Assembly (NCBI RefSeq): GCF_008632335.1
Contig: NZ_VWXX01000002.1
Coordinates: 186,001-250,000 of the forward strand
Reading direction: 5' to 3'
Length of the DNA stretch: 64,000 bases
Source: Thiohalocapsa marina
Lineage (GTDB): Bacteria; Pseudomonadota; Gammaproteobacteria; Chromatiales; Chromatiaceae
The notes under the pieces are model-generated. The model had not been told where the DNA came from. It did no database searches and worked only from the letters and a program-made list of their open reading frames with translations. Of this stretch, positions 45,534 through 57,599 are shown one piece after another; position 1 is the first letter of the stretch; each line of letters starts with the position of its first letter. The translations under genes and the position numbers were made by a program.

Positions 45534-45857
45534 TCAATCAGGCTGGAGCGAAACAGTTAACAGATTGGGTGGAAGCGAATAGGCACGTCCGTTGTGTAAC
45601 GCAATCGGGGAATATCGGAACTGGCGAAATTTGGCGAAACGATTGACAAAACGCCAGATCTTGGTGTCTTCGCAATGGAAGATATGAGGTCCGTATCTAT
45701 GAACGTGGATGCCGGATATCTCTTCTGTATAGCAATTGCCCCCAATATTGCTTCGTTTGTCGATAACGAGACAGTGTTTCCCCGCATCTTTGGCAAGTCT
45801 GGCGAAGGTCGCACCAAACATGCCGGCACCGACGATCAGAAAATCATAGCGTTGCAT
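45534..45857 (-). pseudogene. UDP-galactopyranose mutase, N-terminal fragment
   Basis: MQRYDFLIVGAGMFGATFARL, VIDKRSNIGGNCYTE, GIHVHRYGPHIFHCEDTKIW and the FRYSPIALHNGRAYSLP block are the FAD-binding start of UDP-galactopyranose mutase (Glf), normally about 370 residues. Homology stops after SLPPNLLT, and the frame ends a few codons later inside the truncated glycosyltransferase. This is a deletion junction near 45550. The remaining piece cannot be an active mutase. It implies an ancestral galactofuranose-type glycan pathway here. The short segment 45858-45965 encodes only an unassigned tail (MALDDQWAAPQTFAGLDKAL). Confidence 0.85.
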
Positions 45858-45965
45858 ATCACGCGGCGCCTGGTTCACATGACATCACTAAGGGCCTTGT
45901 CCAAGCCGGCAAAGGTCTGCGGGGCCGCCCACTGGTCGTCGAGGGCCATTCGCCGTAGACATCGT

Positions 45966-47081
45966 TCATTCCCGCAAGACCCTTGCTGAGGCGTGTTTGT
46001 CCGACAACGCGCGGCCCCAGTCGCGCGCTGAATCGTTCAGCCAGATGCTGAAGAGTACACGCGCTAGAAAGGGGCTCACCGCATAGAGCTGATCCGGTCG
46101 TCGTCTCATCCAATAGTGCCAGTAGCGCCTTCGGGTAGCCCCAATGCCAAGGTCGGTCAGAAACGACCAAGGGATGATCGGATCCGGTTCGTACGGAAAG
46201 AGATAGTTGATCCGGATGCCCGTGGCATAGGCGGCATTGGCCAGACCAAGCCGTTTGATATCAAAGGATACCCTGGACCAGTCGACCTGTTCCTCTGACC
46301 GCAAGACCTGCAGGACGACATCGAGCATTCTGACGGCACGCTCCGTGAGATATTCCGTGACCGCAGGATGAATGAGGCTTAAGACAAGTTCGTCGTGCGG
46401 CGCCAGAAACCTGTAGGGCGGGCATTTGCGGGCTCTGCTCACCCAGTCCGTCGCCGGATTGACACGCAGACGGCCAAACCGCATGGGCGCCTTGTGCACA
46501 TCCACATGCACACCCTGGATGACAATACATTGCTCATGGGAATGCTTGAGCGAGGGCACCTCCGTTCCGCCCTTGGCGACGAGCAGCTGCAGCGCGGCCT
46601 GGTGGTCCTTGGGGCGAACCAGAAGATCGATGTCGGCGCTGCCGCGCATATAGGGGTGATCGTAGAGGGTTCTCGCCAGGGCGAACCCTTTCATGATGGC
46701 CCAGGGAGGGCCCCATGCGTTTAGGGCGTTCGCAACCGTCTGGCCGGCGGCCTCCATGCGGAGTGTGCGCATAATCGAGGATTGGCGAATGCGCTTCCAT
46801 GTCTCGCGGGCAGCATCCGGGGTGACCTCATCGCCGGCTGCGTCTTCGTAGTGACAGAGCAGGCTGGCCAGAATTGGCATCAGCCCCTGGCGATGGAGCC
46901 ACCGGATGTGGGGGTCTTGTTCCGCCGGCAATTGCCTTTGTGGTGCCGGACCGGCTTTGTGATCGATCTTGTCTGCGACAGGGGTCAGCAAGGCAAGTTT
47001 GCGCGCTTGTTCGATTGCCGGGGCCTGTTGCGCCCACGCCTGCAGGGCCTGCAGGGTTTGTTGTTGGAATACGTTCAGCAT
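45966..47081 (-). CDS. Lasso-cluster nucleotidyltransferase-fold protein (NTase_5 type)
   Basis: 371 residues. The nucleotidyltransferase signature is PYMRGSADIDLLVRPKDHQA (GS-x-D-x-D), after a helical N-terminal region (IMKGFALARTLYDHP). Then VHVDVHKAP, SLIHPAVTEYLTERAVRMLDVV and a C-terminal helical part. This family (uncharacterised nucleotidyltransferase, PF14907-like) is often found in lasso-peptide and other RiPP loci. Its reaction is not established. Upstream, 47082-47233 holds no gene I can support. It is likely in the same transcript as the ABC exporter. Confidence 0.8.
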   Translation of the reverse strand: MLNVFQQQTLQALQAWAQQAPAIEQARKLALLTPVADKIDHKAGPAPQRQLPAEQDPHIRWLHRQGLMPILASLLCHYEDAAGDEVTPDAARETWKRIRQSSIMRTLRMEAAGQTVANALNAWGPPWAIMKGFALARTLYDHPYMRGSADIDLLVRPKDHQAALQLLVAKGGTEVPSLKHSHEQCIVIQGVHVDVHKAPMRFGRLRVNPATDWVSRARKCPPYRFLAPHDELVLSLIHPAVTEYLTERAVRMLDVVLQVLRSEEQVDWSRVSFDIKRLGLANAAYATGIRINYLFPYEPDPIIPWSFLTDLGIGATRRRYWHYWMRRRPDQLYAVSPFLARVLFSIWLNDSARDWGRALSDKHASARVLRE

Positions 47082-47233
47082 GGCGCTGCAATCGGTGCCT
47101 TTCGTCCCATCAAAGGGAGTCTAGCCCAAGCGGGTGTTGCGGGCGAACGCTACGTTGCCCACTGGTGCAGGCTCAACGCGGCCGAAGGCACGAACGATAG
47201 CGAACTTGCAGGATGCGGATTCGCGTTCGCAGG

Positions 47234-49048
47234 TTACGAAGCATCATGTGCGATGTTGTCTGCGGAACCAGGCAGGGTTGCACGTACCTGTGCCCAGCTT
47301 CCCCGTGCCGCCACTCGGCCGGCCTCCAGCACCACCACCTGATCGGCGTGTTCCAGCGTGGCCAGACGATGACCAATCAGGACCACTGTCAGGTCGCCGT
47401 GCAGGTGTTCGATCGCTTCGCGGACCCGAGCTTCGTTCTCTTGATCGAGAGCACTGGTGGCCTCGTCGAGAATCAGCAGGCTAGGCTGTTTGAGCAGCGC
47501 GCGGGCCAATGCCAGTCGCTGGCGCTCCCCGCCAGAGAGACGCACGCCGCCGTCGCCAACGCGGGTCTCCAGTCCCTGCGGCAGATCGAACACGAAGTCT
47601 GCGGCGGCACGCTGCAGGGCTTGGCACAGCTCGGACTCGTCGGCGTCGGGGCGGCCCCAAAGCAGGTTGGCGCGAATGCTGTCGTTGAAAAGGAACACTT
47701 CCTGGGGCACATAGGCCACTGATCGGCGCCAGGCACGGCGTCGCTGACCTGTCACTGTTTCACCATCGACGCCGAGATGACCTTCGTCTGGCTCCAGCAG
47801 TCCCATCAACACATCCGCCAGGGTGCTCTTGCCAGCACCGGAAGTTCCGATGATGGCCGTGCTGGTACGCGCGGGAAAACGAAGGCTCACGCCGTCGAGC
47901 GCGGGACGGTCGCGTTCCGCGTAGGTCAGGCGCACCGCGTCCAGTTCGATCGCCTTACGCACGGGCCAGGCGGGGCCAGGTGGCCCGGCGGGTGGCTCGG
48001 CGGCGGCGCTGCATTCACCCAGTAGCCGCTCGGTCTCCTCCAGCGCCGGCAGCGCGTGCAACCAGTGGTGAAACTGCTGCTGCGCGGATTGGAGCTGCGG
48101 GATCAAACGGCTGAAGATCAACACCAGGGTCAGCAGTTCCGGTACCGGCGTTTCCCAAAACACCAGGCCCAAGTAGAGATAGGCCGCCAGCAAGGCCGCG
48201 CCCGCCACCTGAAACAGCGCACGCGCCAGGCTAGTGTTCGCGCTGAAGCGGACCTGTTGCTCCCGCAGCCGCTGCAAGGTTTGACGAAACTGACAGACAT
48301 GTCGCTCTTCCTGTCCGAGGATCTTGGTCAGCTTGATTCCCCCCAGACTTTCCTGCACGCGGCCTTGCAGGTCGCGGTTGGCCTCGCCAAGGCTGCGTCC
48401 CAGCGCCAGGGCCTGGCGTCGTTGTCCGGCGAGTAGCCAGAACACCAACATGCCACTGGCCAGGGCCAGACTGCTCATCTGCCAGGACAGAATGAAGGCG
48501 GTCGCCAGATAGGCCAATAAGGTCACGGCAGTGGCGAGCAGCGCGATACCAAAGTTCAGACCAACCCCCACGCGGTTGATGTCGGTCAGCAGCAGATTGG
48601 CCTGATCGGCGCGGCGACTGGCGGCGATCCAGCGCCACTCGACCCCAAGCAGCGCCGCATAGGCGTGCAGACGCAGCCGGTCCACGAGCCGATGCTGAAG
48701 GCTCACGCTGAGGCGTTCACGGCTGTATTGGATCAGCGCACGGAGTCCTACCAAACCCAGGAAGGCGAGCAGCAGGCCACCGATGGTGGGTGTAAGACCC
48801 AACCAGGAGAGCGCTTGCAGCAACATCTCCACCAGAGGATTGTCGCCACCAGTGCTGGCATCCGCGAGTTCGCCCGTGCCGGCCGACCCCACTCCACCAT
48901 CCGCCCCCAGGACGCCCAGCAAGGGCACCAGCAAGATGAAGCCGATTCCCTCGCTAAGACTGCCCAGAACCATGAGCGCGAGCAGGCCCGACAGTCGCCC
49001 ACGCGGGGCCGTGGCAAGCAGACGCCGATAGGCTCTTACCGACTTCAC
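47234..49048 (-). CDS. ABC transporter, fused membrane and ATPase domains (lasso D-type exporter)
   Basis: 604 residues. Six helices in the first 330 residues (LLALMVLGSLSEGIGFILLVPLLGVLG, LAFLGLVGLRALIQYSRE and others). The ATPase part has Walker A IGTSGAGKST, signature LSGGERQRLALARAL, Walker B SLLILDEATSALD and the H-loop IGHRLATL. It should export the mature peptide across the inner membrane and often gives self-immunity in lasso clusters. It begins 4 bases inside the B2 gene end (ATGA-type overlap), which ties it to peptide maturation. No peptidase C39 domain is present. Confidence 0.92.
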   Translation of the reverse strand: MKSVRAYRRLLATAPRGRLSGLLALMVLGSLSEGIGFILLVPLLGVLGADGGVGSAGTGELADASTGGDNPLVEMLLQALSWLGLTPTIGGLLLAFLGLVGLRALIQYSRERLSVSLQHRLVDRLRLHAYAALLGVEWRWIAASRRADQANLLLTDINRVGVGLNFGIALLATAVTLLAYLATAFILSWQMSSLALASGMLVFWLLAGQRRQALALGRSLGEANRDLQGRVQESLGGIKLTKILGQEERHVCQFRQTLQRLREQQVRFSANTSLARALFQVAGAALLAAYLYLGLVFWETPVPELLTLVLIFSRLIPQLQSAQQQFHHWLHALPALEETERLLGECSAAAEPPAGPPGPAWPVRKAIELDAVRLTYAERDRPALDGVSLRFPARTSTAIIGTSGAGKSTLADVLMGLLEPDEGHLGVDGETVTGQRRRAWRRSVAYVPQEVFLFNDSIRANLLWGRPDADESELCQALQRAAADFVFDLPQGLETRVGDGGVRLSGGERQRLALARALLKQPSLLILDEATSALDQENEARVREAIEHLHGDLTVVLIGHRLATLEHADQVVVLEAGRVAARGSWAQVRATLPGSADNIAHDAS

Positions 49049-49545
49049 GGGGCGGCGACATCAACGAGCGAGGACGCGACGAAGCATCCCACCACGGTGA
49101 ACTGCATGAAGCTCTGTCCGCCGGTGACAGGCACGCGTCCGGCTACCACCCAGGCGTGCGCCTTCATGCCAGTAGAGTCTTGCACGTCGCGCTGTAGACC
49201 GAAGTAGAGGATGTAGGGCACGTTGTAGAGTCCCAGCAACGCGCGCGCGGCAACTGCTTGCGGAAAGCAGTTCGATACCCAGGGGGTATAGCGGGCCGTC
49301 ATGCGCACCAGCCGACCGATCATCCAAGCCCGCTGCTCCTGCTTGGGCGTCAGCAACGGCACCCAGGGTGCAATGTCTGTCCTGTGCCCCAAGCGCGGTG
49401 CCAGGCGACGAAAGGACACCGTGAAGATGAGCGCCTTCGAGATGCCCAGCAGAATCCAGACCGGTACGAACCACACCTGGACGAACCAAGGTTGGCGCAA
49501 AAAGGTCAGAGACTTACGGCGAATTCGGGCGAGAACAGTGGTCAT
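49045..49545 (-). CDS. Lasso peptide B2-type leader peptidase (transglutaminase-like)
   Basis: 166 residues from MTTVLARIRRK at 49545. After an N-terminal helical segment (residues 20-45, WFVQVWFVPVWILLGISKAL) the protease core has WVSNCFPQAVAARALLGLYN with catalytic Cys93, and YILYFGLQRD then STGMKAHAWVVAGRV with His130, as in lasso B2 proteins (SxCLxxA...HAWxE). It removes the leader after B1 binding. The Cys-His pair is clear; the third residue is less so. It is the only B2-like gene in the window and must serve both precursors if both are processed. The open frame extends 285 bases upstream with no recognised domain. Confidence 0.88.
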   Translation of the reverse strand: MTTVLARIRRKSLTFLRQPWFVQVWFVPVWILLGISKALIFTVSFRRLAPRLGHRTDIAPWVPLLTPKQEQRAWMIGRLVRMTARYTPWVSNCFPQAVAARALLGLYNVPYILYFGLQRDVQDSTGMKAHAWVVAGRVPVTGGQSFMQFTVVGCFVASSLVDVAAP

Positions 49546-49866
49546 TGAACAGCGAGTCCCGAACAGGGCCTGGCTGAAGGGGCAGCCAGGACTGCGTGGC
49601 AAAAGGCATCCGCCGAATACTGCTTCGAGCATGCAGGCGGCTTGGTCCATTTTCGTCTCGAAGGCCTCGACCACGCTCTTGCGACAGGCGTTGTTAAATA
49701 GGGCCTGCACATCAAGCAACCGCATCGATTGGTCCTTGAGGCATATCGCCAGGCGCTGGGGATAATACGAACTCCGTAAGAGATCGGCTATGGATGGTCG
49801 CGGTCTCATTTGAAACGGACATCCATCCATGGATGTCGTGGGGCTGACGGCACCTGGGATCGCCGA
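49546..49866. other. 321-base gap between the B2 gene and RND pump; contains a perfect 8-bp palindrome
   Basis: No convincing gene was seen. The B2 frame stays open through here without motif. ACATCCAT-CC-ATGGATGT (49819-49836) is a perfect hairpin 31 bases after the RND stop region begins on the other side; no T-tract follows, so it is not a clear terminator. A TATTAT box lies near 49763-49768 on the minus strand, a possible -10 for the B2-ABC transcript. Confidence 0.35.
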
Positions 49867-53209
<3,343 letters not shown>

Positions 53210-53217
<8 letters not shown>

Positions 53218-54343
53218 GCGGCTGTCCTCCGGCCGCCAGGGCCGCCTTGACCTGGGCCTTCAACACAACGCCGGCGGCGATGGGGTCCAGCGCGACGCGC
53301 TCGCCCTCGGTGAGCCCGGACAACAGCACCAGGTCGTCGCCCAGCGCCCGCCCGACCCGCACCTGCCGCAGGCTGATGCGGCCGCTGTCGGCCAGCACAT
53401 AGACGCCGGTGACCTCCGAGCGATAGACCACCGCCGACCTGGGCACCGTGAGTTCGCGCTTCTTGCCGGTGACGATGCCGGTCTTGACGAACATGCCCGG
53501 GAACAGCCCCTGGGTGCGTTCGTTCAGGTCGACGCGCACGGTAAAGGTGTTGGAGCCCATGTCGGCGAACGGGAACACCGTGATGCGTCCGGCCTCCACG
53601 ACCTCGCCGTCGGGCAGATACACCTTGATCTTGCCGAACTCCCGCACCGCGGGGATCACGCTCTGGGGAACGTCGACAACGACGCGGAGCTGCTCCAGCG
53701 AGATGCCGCTCATCACCTGTTGCCCCGGGCTGGCGATCTCGCCCACCTCCACATGCCGGTGGGTGACGATGCCGGAATAGGGGGCCCGGATGCGGGTGTA
53801 TTCCAGTTGCTCGTTAGCCTGGGCCAGGCCCGCCTGGGCCGCCTCCAGCCGTGCCTGGGCGCTCTGCAGGTCGGCCTCGGCCTGATCCATGGCGGACTCG
53901 GAGACGTTCTTGTTCTTGAACAGACCCTCCACCCGGGCAAACTCGTCCTCGGCCTGCTGCAGCTGCGCGGCGGCGGCCTTCAGTTCCGCCGCCGCCTGGG
54001 CCACCCGGGTGCGATGCTCGGTATCGCGCAGGCGCACGAGCACCTCGCCCTTGTTCACGAAGTCGTCGACATCGTAGAAGATCTCCTCCACCTGTCCCTG
54101 GGTCTGGGCCGAGACCGTGGTGCGGTGGATGGCCTCGATGATGCCGTCGAGCCGGTATTCTCGCGCCACGGTCCGGTAGCGGGCCTCGGTCCAGTCCAGT
54201 TGTTGCGCGATCGCGGCCGGCTCCGATGCCGGCGCCGGGTCCGACGGATCGCCGCCGCTTGCCAGGGTCGTTTGGGTGACGGGCAGTGACAGCAGCAGCC
54301 CCAGGGCGGTGGCGCCGGCCGTGATCCTCGCTTTGATCCGCAT
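53210..54343 (-). CDS. RND periplasmic adaptor (membrane fusion protein)
   Basis: 377 residues: signal peptide (ALGLLLSLPVTQTTLASGG), lipoyl halves (VSAQTQGQVEEIFYDVDDFV and YTRIRAPYSGIVTHRHVEVG) flanking a coiled-coil hairpin (AELKAAAAQLQQAEDEFARV, ADLQSAQARLEAAQAGLAQA), then the beta-barrel and membrane-proximal domains (GLFPGMFVKTGIVTGKKREL). It links the RND permease to the outer-membrane channel. First gene of the pair; an AT-rich region with an inverted repeat lies upstream. Confidence 0.93.
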
Positions 54344-54362
54344 GGTGGTGGTTCTCTAGAAA

Positions 54363-54378
54363 ATTAGAATTCGCTAAT
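54363..54378. promoter_or_regulatory. Inverted repeat ATTAG-N6-CTAAT upstream of the RND operon
   Basis: ATTAG (54363-54367) and CTAAT (54374-54378) with centre AATTCG sit in a markedly AT-rich patch (54360-54400) 20-35 bases before the adaptor start. The patch likely holds the promoter; the repeat would suit a dimeric repressor such as a TetR/AcrR type, but no regulator gene is adjacent. The remaining sequence to 54632 shows nothing else I can support. Confidence 0.5.
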
Positions 54379-54632
54379 ATTATATTTTCTTATTTCGTTT
54401 TCAAACCCGCTTATGGGGGTATCCGGGGATGGCGATGCAGGTAAACGCGATCCGCTCATCCCAGAACAGGGGTATAGCAGGTGTTGTCCCGCGGGCCAAG
54501 GCGAGATGACCCTGCCCAGCGGCCCGCCGACCTGTGCAACCGGGCCGAAACCTTCCCGGATGTCCCTGACCGGACTACGCTTCAGAAAGGCAGTGCCGGA
54601 TTCCGGCTTCCTGGCCGAATGATGGCAAGCAC

Positions 54633-57359
54633 ATGCGAAGCGGGCGCAGCGCGATGCAGCAACCCTGGCATACCCTGACCGTCGACGCGATCCGCACGCG
54701 CCTCGGCGGCGACGACGGCGGCCTGACCGATGTCGAGGCGGCGGCCCGTTTGTCGCGTGATGGCTATAACGAGCTGCCGCAGGCGGACACCCTGTCGCCG
54801 TGGCAGATCCTGGTGGCGCAGTTCAGCAATGTGCTGATCCTCATACTGCTGGTCGCCGTGGCCTTGTCGGCGGCGCTCGGTGAGGTGCTGGAGTCGGTCG
54901 TCATCCTGATCATCGTGCTGTTCGCCATCGGTCTGGGCTTCGCGCAGGAGTATCGCGCCGAGCGGGCCATGGAGGCGCTGCGGCGCATGGCCGCGCCTCG
55001 GGCCAGGGTGATCCGCGGCGGCCGGGAGCAGGCACTGCCGGCACGCGAACTGGTGCCGGGCGACCTGATCCTGCTCGCCGTCGGCGACCGAGTGCCGGCG
55101 GATGCCCGGCTGTGCGAAGCGGCCAACCTGCAGGCCAACGAGGCCGCCCTGACCGGCGAGTCGGTGCCCGTGACCAAGCAGGTGGAGCCCCTGCCCGATA
55201 CGGAGCTGGGCGTCGGCGACCGGGTGAATCTGGTCTATTCCGGCACCGATATCGTCAGCGGACGAGGACGCGGCATCGTCGTCGGCACCGGTCTGGGCAG
55301 CGAGTTCGGTCGCGTCACAGACCTGCTGGCGGGGGTCGAGCAGCAGCCCACCCCGTTGCAGCGCAACCTGGACCGGCTCGGGCGGGTGCTGGCGCTGGCC
55401 GCCGGAGTGGTGGTGGCGCTGATCGTCGTGCTGGGTCTGCTGCGCGGCGAGCCGCTGCTGGAGATGATCCTGTTCGGCATCGCGCTGGCCGTGGCGGTGG
55501 TGCCCGAGGCGCTGCCGGCGGTGGTGACCGTCTCCCTTGCCATCGGGGTGCAGCGCCTGGTGAAACGCCATGCCCTGGTGCGCCGGCTGCCGACGGTGGA
55601 GACCCTGGGCAGCACCTCGGTGATCTGTTCGGACAAGACCGGCACCCTGACCCGCGATGAGATGACGCTGCGCGCGATCTGGGCCGACGGCGTCATCACG
55701 ACTGTGAGCGGTAGCGGCTACGCGCCCGAGGGCGAACTGCGCGATCCGGCCGAGCTCCCGGGACAGCGCGCGCTGGTGGAGGAACTGCTGCGCGCCGCCA
55801 CGCTGTGCAGCGATGCCCGTCTGGACGCCGACGATAGTGGCTGGACGCTCCTCGGCGATCCCACCGAGGGCGCGCTGGTGGTTGCCGCTGCCAAGGCCGG
55901 TCTGCACAAGGAGGCACTGGAGCAGCAGGCGCCGCGCATCGACGAGATCCCGTTCAGCTCCGAGCGCAAGCGCATGACCACGCTGCACCGGTGCGACGGT
56001 GAGACGGTGGCCCATGCCAAGGGCGCGGTGGAAGAGATCCTGCAGACCTGCGGGCGCATCCGCACCCGGCGCGGCACCGAGCCCCTGACCGATGCCGGCC
56101 GCGACGCCATCGACCGGGCAGCTGAGGCGCTGGCGCAGCAGGCCCTGCGCGTGCTGGCCATCGCCAGCAAGGCCGGCGTGACGGACCGGGATGATGCCGA
56201 GACGGACATGGTCTTGCTCGGCCTGGTTGGCATGATCGATCCACCCCGCCGCGAGGCCCGGGCCGCCATTGCCAACTGCGCGCGGGCGGGCATCCGGCCG
56301 ATCATGATCACCGGCGACCACCCCGAGACCGCCCGCGCCATCGCTGGCGAACTCGGCATCCTGCGCCACGGGCGCGTGCTGGTCGGCCGTGACCTCCGGG
56401 CCATGAGCCAGGAGCAGCTGGACGCCGTGGTGGCCGACATCGAGGTCTACGCCCGCGTGTCGCCGGCGGATAAGCTGCGGGTGGTCAAGGCCTGGCAACG
56501 GCGCGGCCACGTCTGCGCCATGACCGGCGACGGCGTCAACGATGCCCCGGCGCTGAAACGGGCCGACATCGGCGTCGCTATGGGCATCACCGGCACCGAC
56601 GTCAGCCGCGAGGCGGCGGACATGACCCTCACCGACGACAACTTCGCCAGCATCGTCGGCGCGGTGGAAGAGGGCCGCGGCATCTTTGCCAATATCAAGA
56701 AATATCTGATGTATCTGCTGTCGTCCAACATCGGCGAGATCGGCCTGATGGCGGCGGCCACCCTTGCCGGCCTGCCGCTGCCCCTGAGCGCGGTGCAGCT
56801 CCTGTACGTGAACCTGGCCACCGACGGCCTGCCAGCACTGGCCCTCGGCCTGGACCCGCCGGAGCCGGACCTGATGCAGCGTCCGCCGCGGGATCCCGAG
56901 TCGGGCATTTTCACGCCGCCGGTGGTCGCGCTGATGCTGGTGGGCGGCCTCTGGTCCGCCGGGGTCAATGTTGTGCTGTTCGTCCATGCGCTGAACAGCG
57001 GCCAGGCCCTGGGGCTGGCGCCGGAGGCCGTGCTGGCACGGGCCATGACCATGACCTTCGTCGCGCTGGTGCTGATCCAGTTCTTCAAGGCCTACAACTT
57101 TCGCTCCGACCGCCATTCGGTACTGATGCGGCCGTTCGCGAACCGCTGGCTCAACCTGGCGATCGCCTGGGAGCTGGCCCTGTTGCTCGCCATCCTGCAT
57201 GTGCCCTTCCTGGCGGAGGCCTTCGGTGCCTGGCGTCTGGCCCCGGGCGACTGGTTGCTGGTGCTGGCCGCCGCAGTCAGCATCGTGCCGGTGCTGGAGG
57301 CGACGAAATGGTTCCTGCGTCGGGCTGTTTCAGTGGAAACACAGCGGCCGGGGGGGTAG
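54633..57359 (+). CDS. P-type ATPase, P2A-like (Ca2+-type cation pump)
   Basis: 908 residues. Order: N-terminal cation ATPase domain (GLTDVEAAARLSRDGYNELP), actuator domain with TGES in EAALTGESVPVTKQ, M4 AVVPEALPAVVTVSLAIGVQ, phosphorylation site ICSDKTGTLTRDEM, hinge CAMTGDGVNDAPALKRADIG, M5-M6 YVNLATDGLPALALGLDPPE and a C-terminal membrane domain. The PEALPA and NLxTDGLPA patterns are those of SERCA-like P2A pumps. It exports Ca2+ or a similar divalent ion from the cytoplasm. PEALP replaces the usual PEGLP, seen in other bacterial members. Start 54633 versus the internal Met at 54654 is undecided. Confidence 0.93.
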   Translation: MRSGRSAMQQPWHTLTVDAIRTRLGGDDGGLTDVEAAARLSRDGYNELPQADTLSPWQILVAQFSNVLILILLVAVALSAALGEVLESVVILIIVLFAIGLGFAQEYRAERAMEALRRMAAPRARVIRGGREQALPARELVPGDLILLAVGDRVPADARLCEAANLQANEAALTGESVPVTKQVEPLPDTELGVGDRVNLVYSGTDIVSGRGRGIVVGTGLGSEFGRVTDLLAGVEQQPTPLQRNLDRLGRVLALAAGVVVALIVVLGLLRGEPLLEMILFGIALAVAVVPEALPAVVTVSLAIGVQRLVKRHALVRRLPTVETLGSTSVICSDKTGTLTRDEMTLRAIWADGVITTVSGSGYAPEGELRDPAELPGQRALVEELLRAATLCSDARLDADDSGWTLLGDPTEGALVVAAAKAGLHKEALEQQAPRIDEIPFSSERKRMTTLHRCDGETVAHAKGAVEEILQTCGRIRTRRGTEPLTDAGRDAIDRAAEALAQQALRVLAIASKAGVTDRDDAETDMVLLGLVGMIDPPRREARAAIANCARAGIRPIMITGDHPETARAIAGELGILRHGRVLVGRDLRAMSQEQLDAVVADIEVYARVSPADKLRVVKAWQRRGHVCAMTGDGVNDAPALKRADIGVAMGITGTDVSREAADMTLTDDNFASIVGAVEEGRGIFANIKKYLMYLLSSNIGEIGLMAAATLAGLPLPLSAVQLLYVNLATDGLPALALGLDPPEPDLMQRPPRDPESGIFTPPVVALMLVGGLWSAGVNVVLFVHALNSGQALGLAPEAVLARAMTMTFVALVLIQFFKAYNFRSDRHSVLMRPFANRWLNLAIAWELALLLAILHVPFLAEAFGAWRLAPGDWLLVLAAAVSIVPVLEATKWFLRRAVSVETQRPGG

Positions 57360-57428
57360 AATTCTCGGCCTGTCAAGGCCAGGTGGCCTTCATTAGCCCC
57401 AATCCGTGCTCCATCCCGTACTGTTTCG

Positions 57429-57560
57429 ATGTCCATCGCCGAACCGAGCGCGCGTCCCGGGGCGCACCCGCAGGACTTCATCGACCACCGCGACGACTTG
57501 CTCGAGCGCGGCGGTCTGCCGATGCCGCCCACCGGCGGCGACTATCCTCATCGATCATAG
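57429..57560 (+). CDS. Small ORF of 43 codons, hypothetical
   Basis: MSIAEPSARPGAHPQDFIDH continues with RDDLLERGGLPMPPTGGDYP and ends HRS. It lies in the 240-base gap between the P-type ATPase and the S1-domain gene. The Pro/Gly/charge-rich sequence reads like a protein and not like random frame, but no ribosome binding site is clear and no family is recognised. It stops 39 bases before the S1 gene start. Confidence 0.3.
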   Translation: MSIAEPSARPGAHPQDFIDHRDDLLERGGLPMPPTGGDYPHRS

Positions 57561-57599
57561 CGATCCAACCGAACCGGCCCGCGGACAGGCCAATTACGC

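Noticed and set aside
47082-47233. A possible third precursor gene in the gap between the ABC exporter and the nucleotidyltransferase.
   Set aside because: Short frames there (such as one starting MLRNLRTRI) have no WxxPxL leader block and no good ribosome site.
49546-49830. N-terminal extension of the B2 protein from an ATG at 49830.
   Set aside because: Lasso B2 proteins are about 140-170 residues, homology starts after 49545, and the extra 95 residues show no motif.
54582-57200. An 872-codon minus-strand open frame opposite the P-type ATPase.
   Set aside because: Same artefact of GC-skewed codons; the plus-strand protein carries every P-type ATPase motif.
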